DNA from: Clostridiales bacterium
GTDB lineage: Bacteria; Bacillota; Desulfotomaculia; Desulfotomaculales; VENG01
DNA length: 64,000 nt
Direction of reading: 5' to 3'
Assembly: GCA_016278505.1 (NCBI GenBank)
Contig: JADQBQ010000024.1
Coordinates: 62,001-126,000, forward strand
Shown here: piece after piece, positions 28,356-39,633 of the stretch
How the letters are laid out: the number at the start of each line of letters is the position of its first letter
How positions within the stretch are numbered: position 1 is the first letter of the stretch
Notes under the pieces: generated by a model
Database searches by the model: none
The model's input: only the letters and a program-made list of their open reading frames with translations
Told to the model about the DNA's origin: nothing
Made by a program: the position numbers and the translations under genes

Positions 28356-29459
28356 TTACATTTTATATGCATCGGTACCGGCCTTTACAGCTGCCTGAAT
28401 AGCGATTACCGCGATGGGACCTACTATTAATCCCAACACCCCTAAAGTTTGCAGTCCCACATACATAGCCACCAGTACCGCCAGCGGGTGCAACCCCAGG
28501 GTACCTGCCACCACCTTGGCCTCCAGCAAGGCTCGTATCACCATCACAATAACGTATAATCCTAAAAGCTTAAATCCCAAAGCCGGAGCCCCGGCAACAA
28601 AGGCCCATACGGCCCATGGAATATATACCGCACCCGGTCCAAACACTGGTATCAAGTCAAAAAAACCAACCAGTAAACCCAAAGTGACGGAATATTGGGT
28701 ACCAATTAGGCTTAACCCTAAAATACTGATCACACTAGTAATCAGAATAAGAATAATCTGAGCCTTTATATAAGCCAAAAACGCCTGAGCTACCTGTTTA
28801 CTGACCACCAGGGACCGTTCTCCCCAGGGAGCCGGTATAATCTTAACCCATGAACTCATCATCAAGGCCCGGTCGCGGCTTAAAAAGTATGTGGCCACAA
28901 TACTAATTATTACAACAATAATAGCACCCGGGAGTCCTGCCACCAAGGTTAACAGAGCATTAGCCAGTGAACCGGCGACGTCCTGCAAGGTCACACCCAG
29001 GGAACTCATCATTCTTTCAAAATTTAACACCTGCTCCATCTGACTTGTTACCTGTTCGGGTAAAGTCAGGTAAAAAAGCTGTCCCCTGGCAACTACATCT
29101 TTCAAAAAGATTTCAATTGCATCTACATATGCCGGCACAGCAGCAGAAAGAGCCGTCAGCTCAGCTACCAGATGCAAAATGATAAGAGTTAAAACTGTAC
29201 CCAGCCCACCAAAAGCTAAAACCATGGCAATTAACACTGCTAAAGACCTGGAAAGCTTTGTGTACCGTTGTACCAAGTCGACCACCGGCTCAATTAATAC
29301 ACTCATTATCAGTGCTATGATAAATGGCACTAAAACCAACAATACATATTTAAGCCAACCCAAAACTTGCGGCACCACATATTTGGCAGCGGCATACAAA
29401 GCTAAAAAGGTTAACGCCGCCAAGAGTGCAACTAAAAAATGCTCTTTATATCGACGCAC
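28356..29459 (-). CDS. AI-2E family transporter / YtvI-like membrane protein
   Basis: A 367-residue polytopic membrane protein of the AI-2E (PerM) family with hydrophobic segments near both termini and the family motif GFFDLIPVFGPGAVYIPW at about 265-282. It resembles the sporulation protein YtvI, but family members have varied or unknown roles. GTG start with AGGTG upstream, 12 bases from cdsA. It is inserted between cdsA and dxr, which are usually adjacent. Confidence 0.8.
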   Translation of the reverse strand: MRRYKEHFLVALLAALTFLALYAAAKYVVPQVLGWLKYVLLVLVPFIIALIMSVLIEPVVDLVQRYTKLSRSLAVLIAMVLAFGGLGTVLTLIILHLVAELTALSAAVPAYVDAIEIFLKDVVARGQLFYLTLPEQVTSQMEQVLNFERMMSSLGVTLQDVAGSLANALLTLVAGLPGAIIVVIISIVATYFLSRDRALMMSSWVKIIPAPWGERSLVVSKQVAQAFLAYIKAQIILILITSVISILGLSLIGTQYSVTLGLLVGFFDLIPVFGPGAVYIPWAVWAFVAGAPALGFKLLGLYVIVMVIRALLEAKVVAGTLGLHPLAVLVAMYVGLQTLGVLGLIVGPIAVIAIQAAVKAGTDAYKM

Positions 29460-29470
29460 TCACAGACACC

Positions 29471-30259
29471 TCAACTTATTATAAACGAACCTACATAGTA
29501 GTATACCAGGGGCGCCCCAAACAGCATGCTATCAAACCTATCCAATATCCCCCCGTGACCAGGTATCAGATTTCCGGCATCCTTCACCCCTGCCTCGCGC
29601 TTGATTGCCGACTCCACCAGGTCTCCCACCTGGCCGGCAATAGCCACCAACCCCCCCAGTACAAGTATCATAGATGTTGGCAGAGAGGGGTCAAAGGTGG
29701 TAAACAAATAGGCTGCCAATAAGCTGCCCAGGACTCCGAAAAATGCCCCTTCACGGGTTTTTCCGGGACTGATCTTGCGGGCCAGAGGAACCCGTCCCAA
29801 TTTTTTACCGCCAAAATAGGCAGCCGTGTCATTGGCCCAAATACAGGCCAACAAAAATGTCAGCCAGAACCAGCCGTGAGGCAAATTACGCAATAAATAT
29901 ATGTAAGTTATCAGTCCTATATAAACAGTACTGAAAAAAGTTACGGAGATTGATACCAGAGCATCTTTCTCCGGGGAAAACAATATAATTAAAAGATAAA
30001 CTAGTATAAGAGCAGTAAGAGATAACAACGAATATGTACTATTATAGGCATACGCCGCAAACAATAGTATCGCGCTGCCCATAAAAGCAGGCCAGTGCTT
30101 GGGTTCTAATCCGCGGCGGGAAACCATTTTCATCATTTCACTTAATCCAACCCAATATATAAGTGCTGTCATTAAAAAGAGGTATAACCCACCATACCAT
30201 ACTACAATTATAATCAGTGGAACTCCCAAAAGTGCACTCGCCAACCGCTTCCATAACAC
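29471..30259 (-). CDS. cdsA: Phosphatidate cytidylyltransferase
   Basis: Makes CDP-diacylglycerol for phospholipid synthesis. The 262-residue protein has about eight membrane segments, NDTAAYFGGKKLGR, SPGKTREGAFFG and the C-terminal signature with DLVESAIKREAGVKD and GHGGILDRFDS. GTG start. It follows uppS by 20 bases as in most bacteria. Confidence 0.95.
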   Translation of the reverse strand: MLWKRLASALLGVPLIIIVVWYGGLYLFLMTALIYWVGLSEMMKMVSRRGLEPKHWPAFMGSAILLFAAYAYNSTYSLLSLTALILVYLLIILFSPEKDALVSISVTFFSTVYIGLITYIYLLRNLPHGWFWLTFLLACIWANDTAAYFGGKKLGRVPLARKISPGKTREGAFFGVLGSLLAAYLFTTFDPSLPTSMILVLGGLVAIAGQVGDLVESAIKREAGVKDAGNLIPGHGGILDRFDSMLFGAPLVYYYVGSFIIS

Positions 30260-30279
30260 TACATTTCACCAACCCACCG

Positions 30280-31059
30280 TTATGAATGTATAAGACCGCC
30301 AAAACGTCTTTCCCGGTGCTGAAAATCTATAATTGCCTGCAGAAGTGTAACTTTCTTAAAATCCGGCCACATTACAGACGTTAACCAAAATTCCGTATAA
30401 GCCAATTGCCATAATAAAAAATTGCTTACTCTAAAATCCCCTGCGGGGCGAATAAGAAGGTCAGGGTCAGGCAGCCCTACAGTGTACAGATGATCAGCTA
30501 GTGTTTCCTCGTTAATGCTCTCAGGATCTAATTTTCCTTCTTTGACTTTCTTGGCTATTTTCCGTGCAGCATCAACTAATTCCAGCCGGCCACCGTAATT
30601 AAGTGCTATATTTAAGACCAGTCCTTTGTTGCCACTTGTTTTATTCACCGAGGCTTGCAAAGCCATTCCTGCACTTTCAGGTAAGCGGTCAATTCTTCCG
30701 ATAGGATTAATGCGCACATTATTCTCATGCAGTTCACGCATTTCATTGTATAAATATTCCACCAACAGGTCCATCAGCACATTCACTTCTTCCTGCGGGC
30801 GTTTCCAATTTTCCGAGGAAAAAGCATAGACGGTAAGTACTTTTATATGCAGCTCTACACATAGCCTCACTATTTCCCGCAGGGATTCCACCCCGGCCCT
30901 GTGCCCTTCTGCTCTGGGCATACCTTTTTGCATGGCCCAACGGCCGTTCCCATCCATAATAATAGCTATATGGCAGGGTAAGCCTGAATGATCCAGCTTT
31001 TTTTTAAGTTCATTTTCCTTTTCCTTTATATCAGGGACAGCGAAATTGCTTTCCTTCAC
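30280..31059 (-). CDS. uppS: Isoprenyl transferase (undecaprenyl diphosphate synthase)
   Basis: Cis-prenyltransferase making the C55 carrier for peptidoglycan. The 259-residue protein has the catalytic IIMDGNGRWA (Asp36), AFSSENWKRP and the C-terminal dimer motif DLLIRPAGDFRVSNFLLWQ. GTG start with AAGGGGG 8 bases upstream. Confidence 0.96.
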   Translation of the reverse strand: MKESNFAVPDIKEKENELKKKLDHSGLPCHIAIIMDGNGRWAMQKGMPRAEGHRAGVESLREIVRLCVELHIKVLTVYAFSSENWKRPQEEVNVLMDLLVEYLYNEMRELHENNVRINPIGRIDRLPESAGMALQASVNKTSGNKGLVLNIALNYGGRLELVDAARKIAKKVKEGKLDPESINEETLADHLYTVGLPDPDLLIRPAGDFRVSNFLLWQLAYTEFWLTSVMWPDFKKVTLLQAIIDFQHRERRFGGLIHS

Positions 31060-31092
31060 TCTGGAGCCCCCTTCTCTTTATTGACACTTAGT

Positions 31093-31122
31093 AAACAACC
31101 CCCTCTGTTTCAGGAGGGGGTT
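31093..31122 (-). terminator. Terminator-like hairpin after the ferredoxin gene
   Basis: Minus-strand stem AACCCCCTC/GAGGGGGTT (9 bp) with an 8-base loop and then GTTTAC, beginning 6 bases after the ferredoxin stop. The T-run is short, so termination may be partial, with read-through into uppS. Confidence 0.6.
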
Positions 31123-31128
31123 AGGGTA

Positions 31129-31296
31129 TTACTCTTCAATAATCGCCCCAATGGGACATTCATCGATACATGTACCGCACGCTTCGCACTTATCCGCGTC
31201 AATGCTGTACTGATCTCCCTCTACAATTGCTTCGGTCGGGCAGGACTCTAAACAGGTTCCGCAAGCTTCACACTCACTAGTAATTTTGTAGGCCAT
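31129..31296 (-). CDS. 2[4Fe-4S] ferredoxin
   Basis: A 55-residue clostridial-type ferredoxin, a low-potential electron carrier. It has two complete cluster motifs, CEACGTCLESCP (9-20) and CEACGTCIDECP (37-48), in the pseudo-twofold arrangement, and nothing else. ATG start; a GGAGGTG lies 13 bases upstream, longer than ideal. It sits between a small protein next to frr and uppS, an unusual place. It could serve IspG, an Fe-S enzyme downstream, but that is inference. Confidence 0.93.
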   Translation of the reverse strand: MAYKITSECEACGTCLESCPTEAIVEGDQYSIDADKCEACGTCIDECPIGAIIEE

Positions 31297-31325
31297 TTCT
31301 TCGAACTGGCACCTCCTTTCACCAT

Positions 31326-31511
31326 TTATTCCCTGGCAACTGTTAAGACTCCCCTTCCAGGGGAAGTTTGTAGAAACCGCAATACCCTTGGCCTACCCTG
31401 AGATTGATCACCCGGAGCTTTAGTATAAATAATTTTTACATCCCAACCAATTTCATTACAATGAACGATTGCTTCGTCCAAGGTTAGGGCCAAAACATCT
31501 GGCTGTTTCAC
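31326..31511 (-). CDS. Small hypothetical protein, 61 aa (PASTA-like pattern)
   Basis: No firm family. The first half, PDVLALTLDEAIVHCNEIGW, follows the pattern of a PASTA repeat (PDVxGxTLxEAxxxLxxxG), and the rest is a short basic stretch with GRPRVLRFLQTS. GTG start with GAGGG 7 bases upstream. It lies 12 bases after frr and before the ferredoxin, in the same direction. The coupling supports a real gene; function unknown. Confidence 0.6.
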   Translation of the reverse strand: MKQPDVLALTLDEAIVHCNEIGWDVKIIYTKAPGDQSQGRPRVLRFLQTSPGRGVLTVARE

Positions 31512-31523
31512 TATAAAACCCTC

Positions 31524-32859
<1,336 letters not shown>

Positions 32860-32902
32860 TCAATGAAGACCTAATTAAACCGAAAAATTAACAGACAAAT
32901 TA

Positions 32903-33556
32903 CTACTTATTAACTGCAGCCATCACTTCATCGGCAAAGTCGTCTTTCTTCTTCTCTTTACCTTCACCCAACTCATAACGCGTGAAACGCCTGATGGATA
33001 TATTTTCACCGATCTTAGCAATCTTTTCATTTACCAATTGCTCCACTGTCATGTCGGTATCCTTGATGAAAGGTTGTTCCAACAGACAAGTCTCTTTAAA
33101 GTACTTATCTATGCGGCCCTCAACCATTTTATCAATAATCTTTTCAGGCTTACCTTCGTTTTGGGCCTGTACCCGCAAAATTTTCTTTTCCTTTTCTACC
33201 ATTTCCTGAGGCACTTCATTGCGTGATACATATTGAGGGTTTGCTGCCGCTACTTGCATAGCCACATCACGCACAAATTGCTTAAATTCATCCGTTTTAC
33301 CTACAAAATCAGTTTCACAATTAACTTCAACTAAAACTCCGATCCGGCCATTACCGTGAATATAGGAATCAACCAATCCTTCTGCGGTCACCCTACCTGC
33401 CTTTTTGGCTGCCTGGGCCAAACCTTTTTCCCGCAAGAAATCTTTTGCCTTTTCCATATCTCCAGCGGTTTCCTGCAGGGCTTTTTTGCAGTCCATCATA
33501 CCGCAACCGGTACTTTCCCGTAATTCTTTAACCATACTTGCTGTAATTTCTGGCAT
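32903..33556 (-). CDS. tsf: Elongation factor Ts
   Basis: Guanine nucleotide exchange factor for EF-Tu. The 217-residue protein has [30 protein letters not shown] and [12 protein letters not shown]. At 217 residues it is the shorter form lacking part of the dimerisation core, common in some Firmicutes. ATG start. Confidence 0.96.
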   Translation of the reverse strand: MPEITASMVKELRESTGCGMMDCKKALQETAGDMEKAKDFLREKGLAQAAKKAGRVTAEGLVDSYIHGNGRIGVLVEVNCETDFVGKTDEFKQFVRDVAMQVAAANPQYVSRNEVPQEMVEKEKKILRVQAQNEGKPEKIIDKMVEGRIDKYFKETCLLEQPFIKDTDMTVEQLVNEKIAKIGENISIRRFTRYELGEGKEKKKDDFADEVMAAVNK

Positions 33557-33640
33557 AGTTCAAACCTCCCTAATACCACCATTTTCCTTTATAATTAAAT
33601 ATTATATCCAAAAATTAATTTTACCAAAACTCACATGCAG

Positions 33641-33659
33641 AAAAAAGGCAGGGGCTGCC
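33641..33659 (-). terminator. Attenuator/terminator between rpsB and tsf
   Basis: Minus-strand hairpin GGCAG/CTGCC with a 3-base loop followed by T6, 28 bases after rpsB. It probably lowers tsf expression relative to rpsB. Confidence 0.65.
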
Positions 33660-33686
33660 CAAGGCCGCTCCCCCACCGTTTTTGTA

Positions 33687-34391
33687 CTATTCGGCAACTG
33701 CAACCTGCTCTCCTTGTTTGCCTTCCAACACAGCGTCAGCCATTTTGGAGGTCAATAACCTGACAGCCCGGATTGCATCATCATTACCGGGAATAACATA
33801 GTCAATCTCATCAGGGTCACAGTTTGTATCCACAATCGCGATAATAGGGATCCCCAACTTGCGACCTTCTGCAACTGCGATACGCTCTTTACGCGGATCT
33901 ATAACGAATATAGCTGCAGGCAGCTTCTTCATCATTTTAATGCCACCTAAAAACTTATGCAGCCTTTCTTTCTCATGCAACAATTCGGCTACTTCCTTTT
34001 TGGGTAGCAGCGCCATTGTCCCTTCCTCTTCCATACGTTCCAACTCATGCAAACGATCAATACGCTTACGAATGGTCTGGAAGTTTGTTAGCATTCCGCC
34101 CAGCCAGCGCTGGTTTACAAAAAACATACCGCATCGCTCTGCCTCTTCCTTTACAGAGTGCATGGCTTGTTTTTTGGTTCCCACAAAAAGAACAGATTCA
34201 CCTTCCGCCGCGAGGCGCCTTACAAAGTTATAAGCCTCGTCCACCTTTTTAACGGTTTTCTGCAGATCAATAATATAGATACCGTTACGGTCAGTGAAAA
34301 TGTAGGAAGCCATTTTAGGATTCCAACGCCGGGTTTGGTGTCCGAAATGCACACCTGCCTCCAGCAGTTGCTTCATGGTTATGACAGCCAC
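33687..34391 (-). CDS. rpsB: 30S ribosomal protein S2
   Basis: Small-subunit protein S2. The 234-residue product has the N-terminal [20 protein letters not shown] and [15 protein letters not shown]. The GTG at 34391 is chosen because AGGAGG lies 7 bases upstream and the N-terminus becomes [13 protein letters not shown], as usual; a GTG two codons earlier overlaps the ribosome-binding site. Confidence 0.97.
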   Translation of the reverse strand: MAVITMKQLLEAGVHFGHQTRRWNPKMASYIFTDRNGIYIIDLQKTVKKVDEAYNFVRRLAAEGESVLFVGTKKQAMHSVKEEAERCGMFFVNQRWLGGMLTNFQTIRKRIDRLHELERMEEEGTMALLPKKEVAELLHEKERLHKFLGGIKMMKKLPAAIFVIDPRKERIAVAEGRKLGIPIIAIVDTNCDPDEIDYVIPGNDDAIRAVRLLTSKMADAVLEGKQGEQVAVAE

Positions 34392-34394
34392 ATG

Positions 34395-34500
34395 CACACC
34401 TCCTCCCTGGTTTTTCCTCCGCCACCTTCACATTTACAGGAACCCCGCCGCAAGGCGCGGCACCCCCCGTAAAATCCGGCAGCGTGTGTATTTTACACCG
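34395..34500 (-). promoter_or_regulatory. Structured rpsB mRNA leader
   Basis: About 105 bases between the predicted transcription start and rpsB can form a stem AATCCGG/CCGGATT enclosing TGTA/TACA, then a second hairpin with CCGC/GCGG in a GC-rich stretch. Leaders of this size before rpsB are autoregulatory in other bacteria. The stems are seen; the regulatory role is inferred. Confidence 0.5.
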
Positions 34501-34505
34501 GATTG

Positions 34506-34534
34506 ATTCTAACACAATCTTTGCCAGGGTGCAA
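34506..34534 (-). promoter_or_regulatory. Sigma-A promoter of rpsB-tsf
   Basis: TTGCAC (-35, 34529-34534) and TAGAAT (-10, 34506-34511) with a 17-base spacer on the minus strand, directly after the codY terminator. Confidence 0.75.
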
Positions 34535-34547
34535 GAAAAAGATAAAT

Positions 34548-34577
34548 AAAAAAACCACAGCCTGAGCTGTGGTTTTT
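34548..34577 (-). terminator. Terminator after codY
   Basis: Minus-strand stem AAAACCACAGC/GCTGTGGTTTT (11 bp), loop TCAG, with T7 overlapping the stem end and beyond. It lies 5 bases after the codY stop and separates the topA-codY block from rpsB. Confidence 0.92.
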
Positions 34578-34581
34578 GCGC

Positions 34582-35367
34582 CTAATGATGTTTCATCCGA
34601 TCCAGCTCTTCCAACAGCCGGTCATTCAATACTTTAATAAAGGTACCTTTCATACCCAGGGATTTTGATTCAATAACCCCGGCACTTTCAAACTTGCGCA
34701 GAGCATTAACAATAACCGACCTGGTTATTCCCACCCGGTCAGCAATCTTACTGGCCACCAGAAGGCCTTCATCGCCCTCCAGTTGATCAAAAATATGCTG
34801 CACAGCATCAAGTTCAGAGTACGATAATGTTCCCAGAGCTATTTGCACTGCGGCCCGCTTACGGGCTTCTTCTTCCATTCTGTCGGCCCGGGCCCTCAAA
34901 ATCTCCATACCTACTACAGTGGAACCATACTCACCCAGAACCAGATCCTCATCGTTAAAGTTTTTATCAAACTTTGCCAATACCAGAGTTCCCAAACGGG
35001 AACCGGCACCCACAATGGGCACAACAGTGGTCACCTTATTATTAAACTTACAAGGTGTTTGGTGGTGAAATGCACATGCATTTCCTGCCTGACAGAAGTT
35101 AGCGTGAGTCTCATTAATACTTAAAAGGTATTCATTATAATCCTGAGGAAAACCTGCCGGGGATTCCACAAATTCCTGCATTACCTCGCAGGTAAAACCT
35201 TTCAAATAATTGTAGCCTAATGGCTTACCACGTCGGTCAATAATATATACACTGCACTCAATGTTATCACTGAGAATAGCAGCAATCTCCTTATAATCCA
35301 CTGGATAACCCGCGGACTTTTGTAATAATTTATTGATGGAACGTGTTTTTTCCAGCAAATCGCGCAT
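34582..35367 (-). CDS. codY: GTP-sensing transcriptional pleiotropic repressor CodY
   Basis: Global repressor that responds to branched-chain amino acids and GTP. The 261-residue protein has the N-terminal GAF domain ([15 protein letters not shown] onward) and a C-terminal winged helix with [20 protein letters not shown] and [20 protein letters not shown], nearly identical to the family. It follows hslU by 21 bases, the conserved xerC-hslVU-codY arrangement. Confidence 0.97.
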   Translation of the reverse strand: MRDLLEKTRSINKLLQKSAGYPVDYKEIAAILSDNIECSVYIIDRRGKPLGYNYLKGFTCEVMQEFVESPAGFPQDYNEYLLSINETHANFCQAGNACAFHHQTPCKFNNKVTTVVPIVGAGSRLGTLVLAKFDKNFNDEDLVLGEYGSTVVGMEILRARADRMEEEARKRAAVQIALGTLSYSELDAVQHIFDQLEGDEGLLVASKIADRVGITRSVIVNALRKFESAGVIESKSLGMKGTFIKVLNDRLLEELDRMKHH

Positions 35368-35388
35368 ACTAGTATCACCCTTTTTATT

Positions 35389-36774
35389 CTAGAGAATATA
35401 GCGACTAAGGTCTTGATTCATTACAACTTCGCTGAGTTTATTGTTTACATACTCTTTATTAATCGCAAATGACTGTCCACTCAGCTCGGGAGCTTCAAAA
35501 GAAAGGTCCTCTAATAATTTTTCCATAATTGTCTGTAAACGCCTAGCGCCTATGTTTTCAGTCTGCTCATTAACAGTATACGCGATTTTTGCTATTTCGA
35601 CAAGAGAATTTTGTGAAAACTTGATCTCAAGCCCTTCTGTGGCCAGCAATGCGGTATATTGTTTGATTAATGCATTTTGGGGTTCGACTAAAATCTGCAA
35701 AAAATGTTCCTCAGTGAGACTTTGCAATTCTACTCTGATGGGAAACCTTCCCTGCAGCTCAGGAATCAAATCAGAAGGTTTTGACATATGAAAAGCGCCG
35801 GCCGCAATAAAAAGAATGTGATCAGTCTTCACCGGCCCGTATTTAGTTACCACAGTAGAACCTTCCACCACAGGAAGGATATCACGCTGCACACCACCCC
35901 GAGAAACATCTGCCCCGGCACCTGAATCATTGACTGCTATTTTATCAATTTCATCCAGAAATATTATTCCTTGTTCTTCCACTTTGGTCACGGCTTCTGC
36001 TTTAACCTCATCCATGTCGATCAGGTTTTGTGCCTCTTGCTGGGCCAGAATTTTCCTGCCCTCACTTACTGTAACCCTTCTTTTGCGTTTCTTTTTAGGC
36101 ATCAGACCTCCAAGCATATCCTGCATATTTATTCCCATTTCCTCATATCCGGAACCGTTAAATACTTCTAACATAGAAGGTGAGCCTTCCTCAACCTCTA
36201 CTTCCACATATTCCTTTTCTAATTCTCCACGGGCCAGCTTTTCCCTTACACTTTCCCGCTCAAAATTAACACGCTGCTTCATTTGCTGATCAGACGTATC
36301 TTCATCCTGGTTTTGCCACCCACTGAAAATCATTTCCAGAGGGTTTTTGGCGGCAGATTTGTCTCCCGGCATAGGTGCCAGAAGTTCCACCAACCTTTCT
36401 TCCGCCAATTTGATGGCCTTTTCCTCTACTTTACTCATTTTCTCCTGCTTAATCATGCGCACCGCAGTTTCCACCAGGTCACGCACCATCGACTCCACAT
36501 CTCTTCCTACATACCCCACTTCTGTAAACTTGGTTGCCTCCACTTTCACAAAGGGTGCATGAACAAGCTTCGCCAGCCTACGGGCAATCTCGGTTTTTCC
36601 CACGCCGGTGGGGCCGATCATCAGTATGTTTTTGGGCAGCACCTCCTCCTGTAGGTCATGGGGGAGGTTGCTGCGGCGGTATCTGTTACGCAGCGCAATG
36701 GCTACCGCCTTTTTAGCTTCTTTTTGACCGATAATATACTTATTGAGCTCTTCTACAATCTCTCTTGGAGTCAT
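35389..36774 (-). CDS. hslU: ATP-dependent protease ATPase subunit HslU (ClpY)
   Basis: AAA+ unfoldase of the HslUV protease. The 461-residue protein has Walker A GPTGVGKT (54-61), [12 protein letters not shown] (pore region), the inserted I-domain (about 105-230), Walker [11 protein letters not shown] and sensor-2 [15 protein letters not shown]. The ATG at 36774 has GAGGTG 6 bases upstream. Confidence 0.97.
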   Translation of the reverse strand: MTPREIVEELNKYIIGQKEAKKAVAIALRNRYRRSNLPHDLQEEVLPKNILMIGPTGVGKTEIARRLAKLVHAPFVKVEATKFTEVGYVGRDVESMVRDLVETAVRMIKQEKMSKVEEKAIKLAEERLVELLAPMPGDKSAAKNPLEMIFSGWQNQDEDTSDQQMKQRVNFERESVREKLARGELEKEYVEVEVEEGSPSMLEVFNGSGYEEMGINMQDMLGGLMPKKKRKRRVTVSEGRKILAQQEAQNLIDMDEVKAEAVTKVEEQGIIFLDEIDKIAVNDSGAGADVSRGGVQRDILPVVEGSTVVTKYGPVKTDHILFIAAGAFHMSKPSDLIPELQGRFPIRVELQSLTEEHFLQILVEPQNALIKQYTALLATEGLEIKFSQNSLVEIAKIAYTVNEQTENIGARRLQTIMEKLLEDLSFEAPELSGQSFAINKEYVNNKLSEVVMNQDLSRYIL

Positions 36775-36808
36775 TATATACACCTCATCAATTAAGCGCC
36801 TGTCGCGC

Positions 36809-37339
36809 CTATAATTCTTCCACCGTTATCCAGTCATTGGTGTAAACACATATATCCGCGGCTACCTGCAAAGCTTCCCTAACTATATCCGGCGCCGGCA
36901 GGTCAGTGTTTTTGACCAGCACCCGGGCGGCTGCAAGGGCGTAAGAACCGCCGGAGCCAACGGCCACAATTCCGTCATCCGGTTCGATAACTTCTCCGCT
37001 CCCGCTAATCACAAGCAGGTAGTTTTCGTTAGCCACAATGAGTAAAGCCTCCAGGCGCCGCAGCATTTTATCTAAACGCCACTCCTTGGCCAACTCCACT
37101 GCCGCCCGCTGCAAATTGCCGTGGTAGGCCTCCAGTTTCCCCTCAAACTTTTCAAAAAGAGTGAAGGCATCGGCAACCGATCCCGCAAAACCGGCCAACA
37201 CACTATCTTTATAAAGACGTCTTACCTTTTTGGCCCTATGCTTTAAAATGGTATTTTCGCCGAAAGTCACCTGACCATCACCGGCCACAGCCACTTTATT
37301 GTCTTTTTTAACCGCTACAATGGTAGTTCCGTGAAACAT
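36809..37339 (-). CDS. hslV: ATP-dependent protease peptidase subunit HslV (ClpQ)
   Basis: Proteasome-like peptidase partner of HslU. The 176-residue protein begins [20 protein letters not shown]; removal of the first four residues would expose the threonine nucleophile, the usual form outside Bacillus, where the nucleophile is serine. GDGQVTFG and [15 protein letters not shown] are also present. It lies between xerC and hslU. Confidence 0.96.
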   Translation of the reverse strand: MFHGTTIVAVKKDNKVAVAGDGQVTFGENTILKHRAKKVRRLYKDSVLAGFAGSVADAFTLFEKFEGKLEAYHGNLQRAAVELAKEWRLDKMLRRLEALLIVANENYLLVISGSGEVIEPDDGIVAVGSGGSYALAAARVLVKNTDLPAPDIVREALQVAADICVYTNDWITVEEL

Positions 37340-37369
37340 ATAAAAGCCCCCTTCCTCCAGCCGAACATA

Positions 37370-38290
37370 CTAAGCCCTTGGGTGTGCCTTTTTATATTCT
37401 TGCCGGAGCCTCTCCCGCGTAACATGGGTATATATTTGAGTGGTGGACAGGCGCACGTGGCCCAACAACTCCTGAACAGCCCTTAAGTCCGCCCCGTTAT
37501 CCAACAGGTGGGTGGCAAAACTGTGTCTCAAAGTATGAGGGCTTATGCCTCTCTGGGCACTCATTTTTTTTACGTACCCGGATAGTACATTCCTAACCCC
37601 GCGATCAGTCAGCCTACCACCACGGTAATTTAGAAAAAGAGCTGCGTCAATACTGGACGAGCCTTTTGATTTTTGTAATTTATGCCGTACCTCCAGATAA
37701 TCTTCCAAAGCAGCCCGGGCGTAGGAGCCAAATGGTACTATTCTCTCCTTACTACCTTTACCCAACACCTTGACTGTTTGGGCATCGAAGTCAACATCAG
37801 ACATATCCAGGCCAACTAACTCCCCTACCCTTATCCCAGCTGCATATAGTATTTCCAATATAGCCAAGTCCCGCAAACCTAAAGGCTTGTCCCGGTCAGG
37901 CATTTCCATCAGCATACGTGCTTCATCTGCATATAAAAAGCCTGGTAATTTACGTCCTTGCTTGGGTAAAGACAGGCGCCGGGCAGGATTTTGATCAAAA
38001 CTTCCCGCACGGTTCAAAAAGCGATAAAATGTTCTCCAGGCGGCAAGCCTGCGGGCCATAGTAGCACGCGATAGTCCCCTGGCCCGCAAGTGGCCCAGAT
38101 ACTGGCGCAATAGGGTATAATCAAGCTCCCCGGGGCTTAATTCCAAGTCTTTCTTTTGCAAAAGCTCCGTGAAAAAAGATATCCCGTCCCATAGATCTCT
38201 TTGGTAACTATCAAGGGTGCGGGGTGAATAATTCCTTTCCACTTCCAGGTAAGTCATAAATGAGTCCATATAATTATACATTTGTACCAT
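37370..38290 (-). CDS. xerC: Tyrosine recombinase XerC (CodV)
   Basis: Site-specific recombinase for chromosome dimer resolution. The 306-residue protein has an N-terminal SAM-like domain (5-95) and the catalytic set Arg154, Lys178, His252, Arg255, His278 and Tyr287 (in STTQIYTHV). All catalytic residues are present. The neighbours (trmFO, hslV) match B. subtilis codV, so it is the housekeeping Xer rather than a phage integrase. Confidence 0.93.
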   Translation of the reverse strand: MVQMYNYMDSFMTYLEVERNYSPRTLDSYQRDLWDGISFFTELLQKKDLELSPGELDYTLLRQYLGHLRARGLSRATMARRLAAWRTFYRFLNRAGSFDQNPARRLSLPKQGRKLPGFLYADEARMLMEMPDRDKPLGLRDLAILEILYAAGIRVGELVGLDMSDVDFDAQTVKVLGKGSKERIVPFGSYARAALEDYLEVRHKLQKSKGSSSIDAALFLNYRGGRLTDRGVRNVLSGYVKKMSAQRGISPHTLRHSFATHLLDNGADLRAVQELLGHVRLSTTQIYTHVTRERLRQEYKKAHPRA

Positions 38291-38307
38291 TTCCTATCCA
38301 AACTGTT

Positions 38308-39633
38308 TTAATCCCCCACTTGCTCCTCCCATGCTTCCAATGATACTCCCAATGCTGTTAAAGCTCTGTCCGCGATCATCTTATTGCGCTGTTTTTTATC
38401 ACGAATTTTCTTCCCTAAAGCAGGCAGCAAACCGAAAGTTATGTTCATGGGCTGAAAATGTTTGGAGTTAGCGGTAGTAATATATTGGGCCAGCGCGCCA
38501 TGAGCTGTTTCCGGGGGGAAAACTACCGCACTTTTGCCCTGGGCCAGCCTAGATGCATTCAAACCTGCAACCAATCCGGAAGCAGCAGATTCCACATAAC
38601 CCTCTACTCCGGTCATTTGACCGGCCAGCAGCAGGTCTTTTTGCCTCCGGCACTGGTAAGTGGGCTCTAACAGGCTGGGAGAATTAATATATGTATTTCG
38701 ATGCATCACACCGAACCTTACAAATTCCGCATTTTCCAAGCCGGGAATCAATTTAAAAACTCTCTCTTGCTCTCCCCACTTAAGATGAGTTTGAAAACCC
38801 ACCATGTTATAAAGAGTCCCCTGGGCATTATCCTGGCGAAGCTGCACCACAGCATATGGCTGCTTACCGATGCGCGGATCGATAAGACCCACAGGTTTTA
38901 ATGGCCCAAACCGAATAGTGTCCGGACCCCGGGCGGCCATAACTTCAATGGGCATGCACCCTTCGAAGTTCACTTCTTTTTCAAATCCTTTTTTCGGGGC
39001 TCTTTCCGCTGCCAGCATGGCATATACAAAATGCTCATATTCTTCTTTATTCATAGGGCAGTTAAGATATGCCGCCTCCCCTTTATTATAGCGGGATGAC
39101 CAAAAAGCCACATCTTTATTGATTGATTCCAAGGTCACTATGGGTGCTACTGCATCATAAAAATAAAGATATTCCTCTCCGGTGATTGTTCTCAAACCGG
39201 CTGCCATATTATCTGAGGTTAGAGGTCCGGTGGCCAGCACAACTAACCCGTCAGGAATAGTAGAAATTTCTTCCCTGTGAATGACCACCTGCGGGTGCTG
39301 GGACAATTTTTCTGTCACAGCCTCCGCAAACCCGTCCCTGTCTACAGCCAAAGCACCCCCTGCAGGTACCCTGTTGCTGTCAGCGCAGTCCATAATCAGG
39401 GAATCCATGCGGCGCATCTCCTCTTTTAACAGACCCACAGCATTCTCCAGGGCTGCCGCCCGCAGCGAATTACTGCAAACCAATTCTGCAAAATTACCGG
39501 TGTGGTGAGCCGGCGTCTTTTTTTGCGGTCGCATTTCGTACAGGTGAACCTCAACTCCCCGCGTAGCGGCCTGCCATGCTGCTTCTGAGCCGGCAAGGCC
39601 TGCCCCCACCACCTTCACAACTTTTGTTTCCAT
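38308..39633 (-). CDS. trmFO: Methylenetetrahydrofolate-tRNA-(uracil-5-)-methyltransferase TrmFO
   Basis: Flavin- and folate-dependent enzyme forming m5U54 in tRNA. The 441-residue protein has the FAD motif [14 protein letters not shown] at the N-terminus, [15 protein letters not shown] and [17 protein letters not shown]. It is adjacent to topA with no gap, as in Bacillus. Confidence 0.96.
   Translation of the reverse strand: METKVVKVVGAGLAGSEAAWQAATRGVEVHLYEMRPQKKTPAHHTGNFAELVCSNSLRAAALENAVGLLKEEMRRMDSLIMDCADSNRVPAGGALAVDRDGFAEAVTEKLSQHPQVVIHREEISTIPDGLVVLATGPLTSDNMAAGLRTITGEEYLYFYDAVAPIVTLESINKDVAFWSSRYNKGEAAYLNCPMNKEEYEHFVYAMLAAERAPKKGFEKEVNFEGCMPIEVMAARGPDTIRFGPLKPVGLIDPRIGKQPYAVVQLRQDNAQGTLYNMVGFQTHLKWGEQERVFKLIPGLENAEFVRFGVMHRNTYINSPSLLEPTYQCRRQKDLLLAGQMTGVEGYVESAASGLVAGLNASRLAQGKSAVVFPPETAHGALAQYITTANSKHFQPMNITFGLLPALGKKIRDKKQRNKMIADRALTALGVSLEAWEEQVGD

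Noticed and set aside
37370-38290. The tyrosine recombinase as a phage integrase
   Set aside because: Position between trmFO and hslV, normal XerC length and no att-like repeats or phage genes nearby.
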